Source of the DNA: Amorphophallus konjac
Taxonomy: Eukaryota; Streptophyta; Magnoliopsida; Alismatales; Araceae
NCBI GenBank assembly: GCA_022559845.1
Contig: CM040127.1
Span: 35,364,708-35,428,707, forward strand
Length of the DNA: 64,000 nucleotides
Direction: 5' to 3'
Shown: positions 63,387-64,000 of the stretch, piece after piece
Layout: every line of letters starts with the position of its first letter
Numbering within the stretch: the stretch's first letter is position 1
Notes under the pieces: model-generated
Database searches by the model: none
Told to the model about the DNA's origin: nothing
The model's input: the letters and a program-made list of their open reading frames with translations, nothing else
Made by a program: the position numbers and the translations under genes

Positions 63387-64000
63387 GGTGGCGAGGCTAC
63401 CCCGAGAGACGATTTTTAGACTGGTTACCGTAGGGCCCCACGTTTGACGCCAGAGTTCAGTTGAGGGGAAAACCAGTCAGAGGGCCTGACCTAGGACGTA
63501 CAGTTTGTGTGTGCACACGTGGTCGGGGGCAGCAGACTCGCGCTGACGAGCGCGACCCCGACCAGTTATTGTTCTGTGGTTACTGTGCGGTGTCTCTGTC
63601 CCCGCCTGGGACGTCGTAGAGAGACACCTGAGGCTGTGGACTAAGTCGTCATTGGACGCATCCGGCCTTACTTCTAGTGGGCATGCACTACTGTCACGTG
63701 AGACGTGACTCTCCTGTTTTCGGGTTTCGTTTCCCGTCTGCGAGACGTGGTTCCCCCGACAGTTTCAGGGAGTGTTCCCGAGGTAGAGGTCTAGGGGTTT
63801 TTCCGGTGAGCGTCACCGAGGGTTTCCCTAGACGGTGTTAGGTTCACGACTATGAGGTCGTGATCGTTTCTTCTGGCGGCGTAGCCAGAGGTCCTTTTGT
63901 TAGTTCGGTAGTCCCCCGACTGTGAGATCGGGGCGTGTTTTCCTGGTACAGTAGGAGTAGATGTAGTTCCGAGTTTTGACCGGCCGCCGGTTCCCTGTTC
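63387..64000 (+). mobile_element. Tek-D LTR fragment, right part
   Basis: After the TSD GGTGG (63387-63391) the outer LTR resumes: GACTGGTTACCGTAGGGCCCC, the AAACCAGTCAGAGGGCC block and the GTGTGTGCACACGTGGT palindrome align with the Tek-C LTR reversed (about 58235 to 57540). About 400 bp of the LTR should remain beyond the window. Confidence 0.9.

Overview
The window is plant nuclear DNA made entirely of nested LTR retrotransposons; I see no host gene, rRNA or tRNA gene. The lineages (Ty3/gypsy Tat elements with a second, archaeal-type RNase H; Tekay/Del-like chromoviruses primed by initiator tRNA-Met), the 1.5-3.4 kb LTRs and three layers of nesting point to repeat-rich heterochromatin of a seed plant. 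I cannot name the species. The layout was rebuilt from LTR pairs whose ends give exact 5-bp target-site duplications (TSDs).

Layer 0: one long LTR of a Tekay-like family ('Tek-D', + strand) runs off both window ends and survives as 1-981, 36362-36712 and 63392-64000. Layer 1: two elements sit in that LTR. 'Tat-A' (+) is 982-36356, TSD CCTGG. 'Tek-B' (-) is 36713-63386, TSD GGTGG. Layer 2: 'Tek-A' (+, 15923-25571, TSD CTGCT) lies in Tat-A. 'Tat-B' (+, 40850-51086, TSD CCTTA) and 'Tek-C' (-, 51528-60523, TSD AGGGA) lie in Tek-B.

Tat-A without its passenger is about 25.7 kb, very large for an LTR retrotransposon. The plus strand carries gag, protease with a G-patch, a linker ORF, RT-RNase H-archaeal RNase H and integrase (3788-11908). 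The minus strand downstream carries a tandem cluster of four spliced genes (pmd1 to pmd4, transcribed right to left) related to plant mobile domain / DUF7745-like proteins, three of which end in coiled coils. Only pmd1 is intact; pmd2, pmd3 and pmd4 carry stops, frameshifts, an internal deletion or the Tek-A insertion. Tek-A encodes one gag-pol frame with a chromodomain-like tail and two in-frame TAG codons. Tat-B has no pol but keeps a 1,067-codon proline-rich ORF. Tek-B and Tek-C have no recognisable coding sequence and were probably mobilised by Tek-A-like relatives, which share LTR ends, polypurine tract and PBS.

The strongest unexplained signal is short GC-rich palindromes. Every family carries arrays of 20-32 bp inverted repeats in its LTR, leader or ORF, with a family- or subfamily-specific stem. 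In Tat-A one such palindrome sits 13 bp upstream of the LTR TATA box, and a near-identical one sits 14 bp upstream of the TATA box of antisense gene pmd2, suggesting a shared promoter module.
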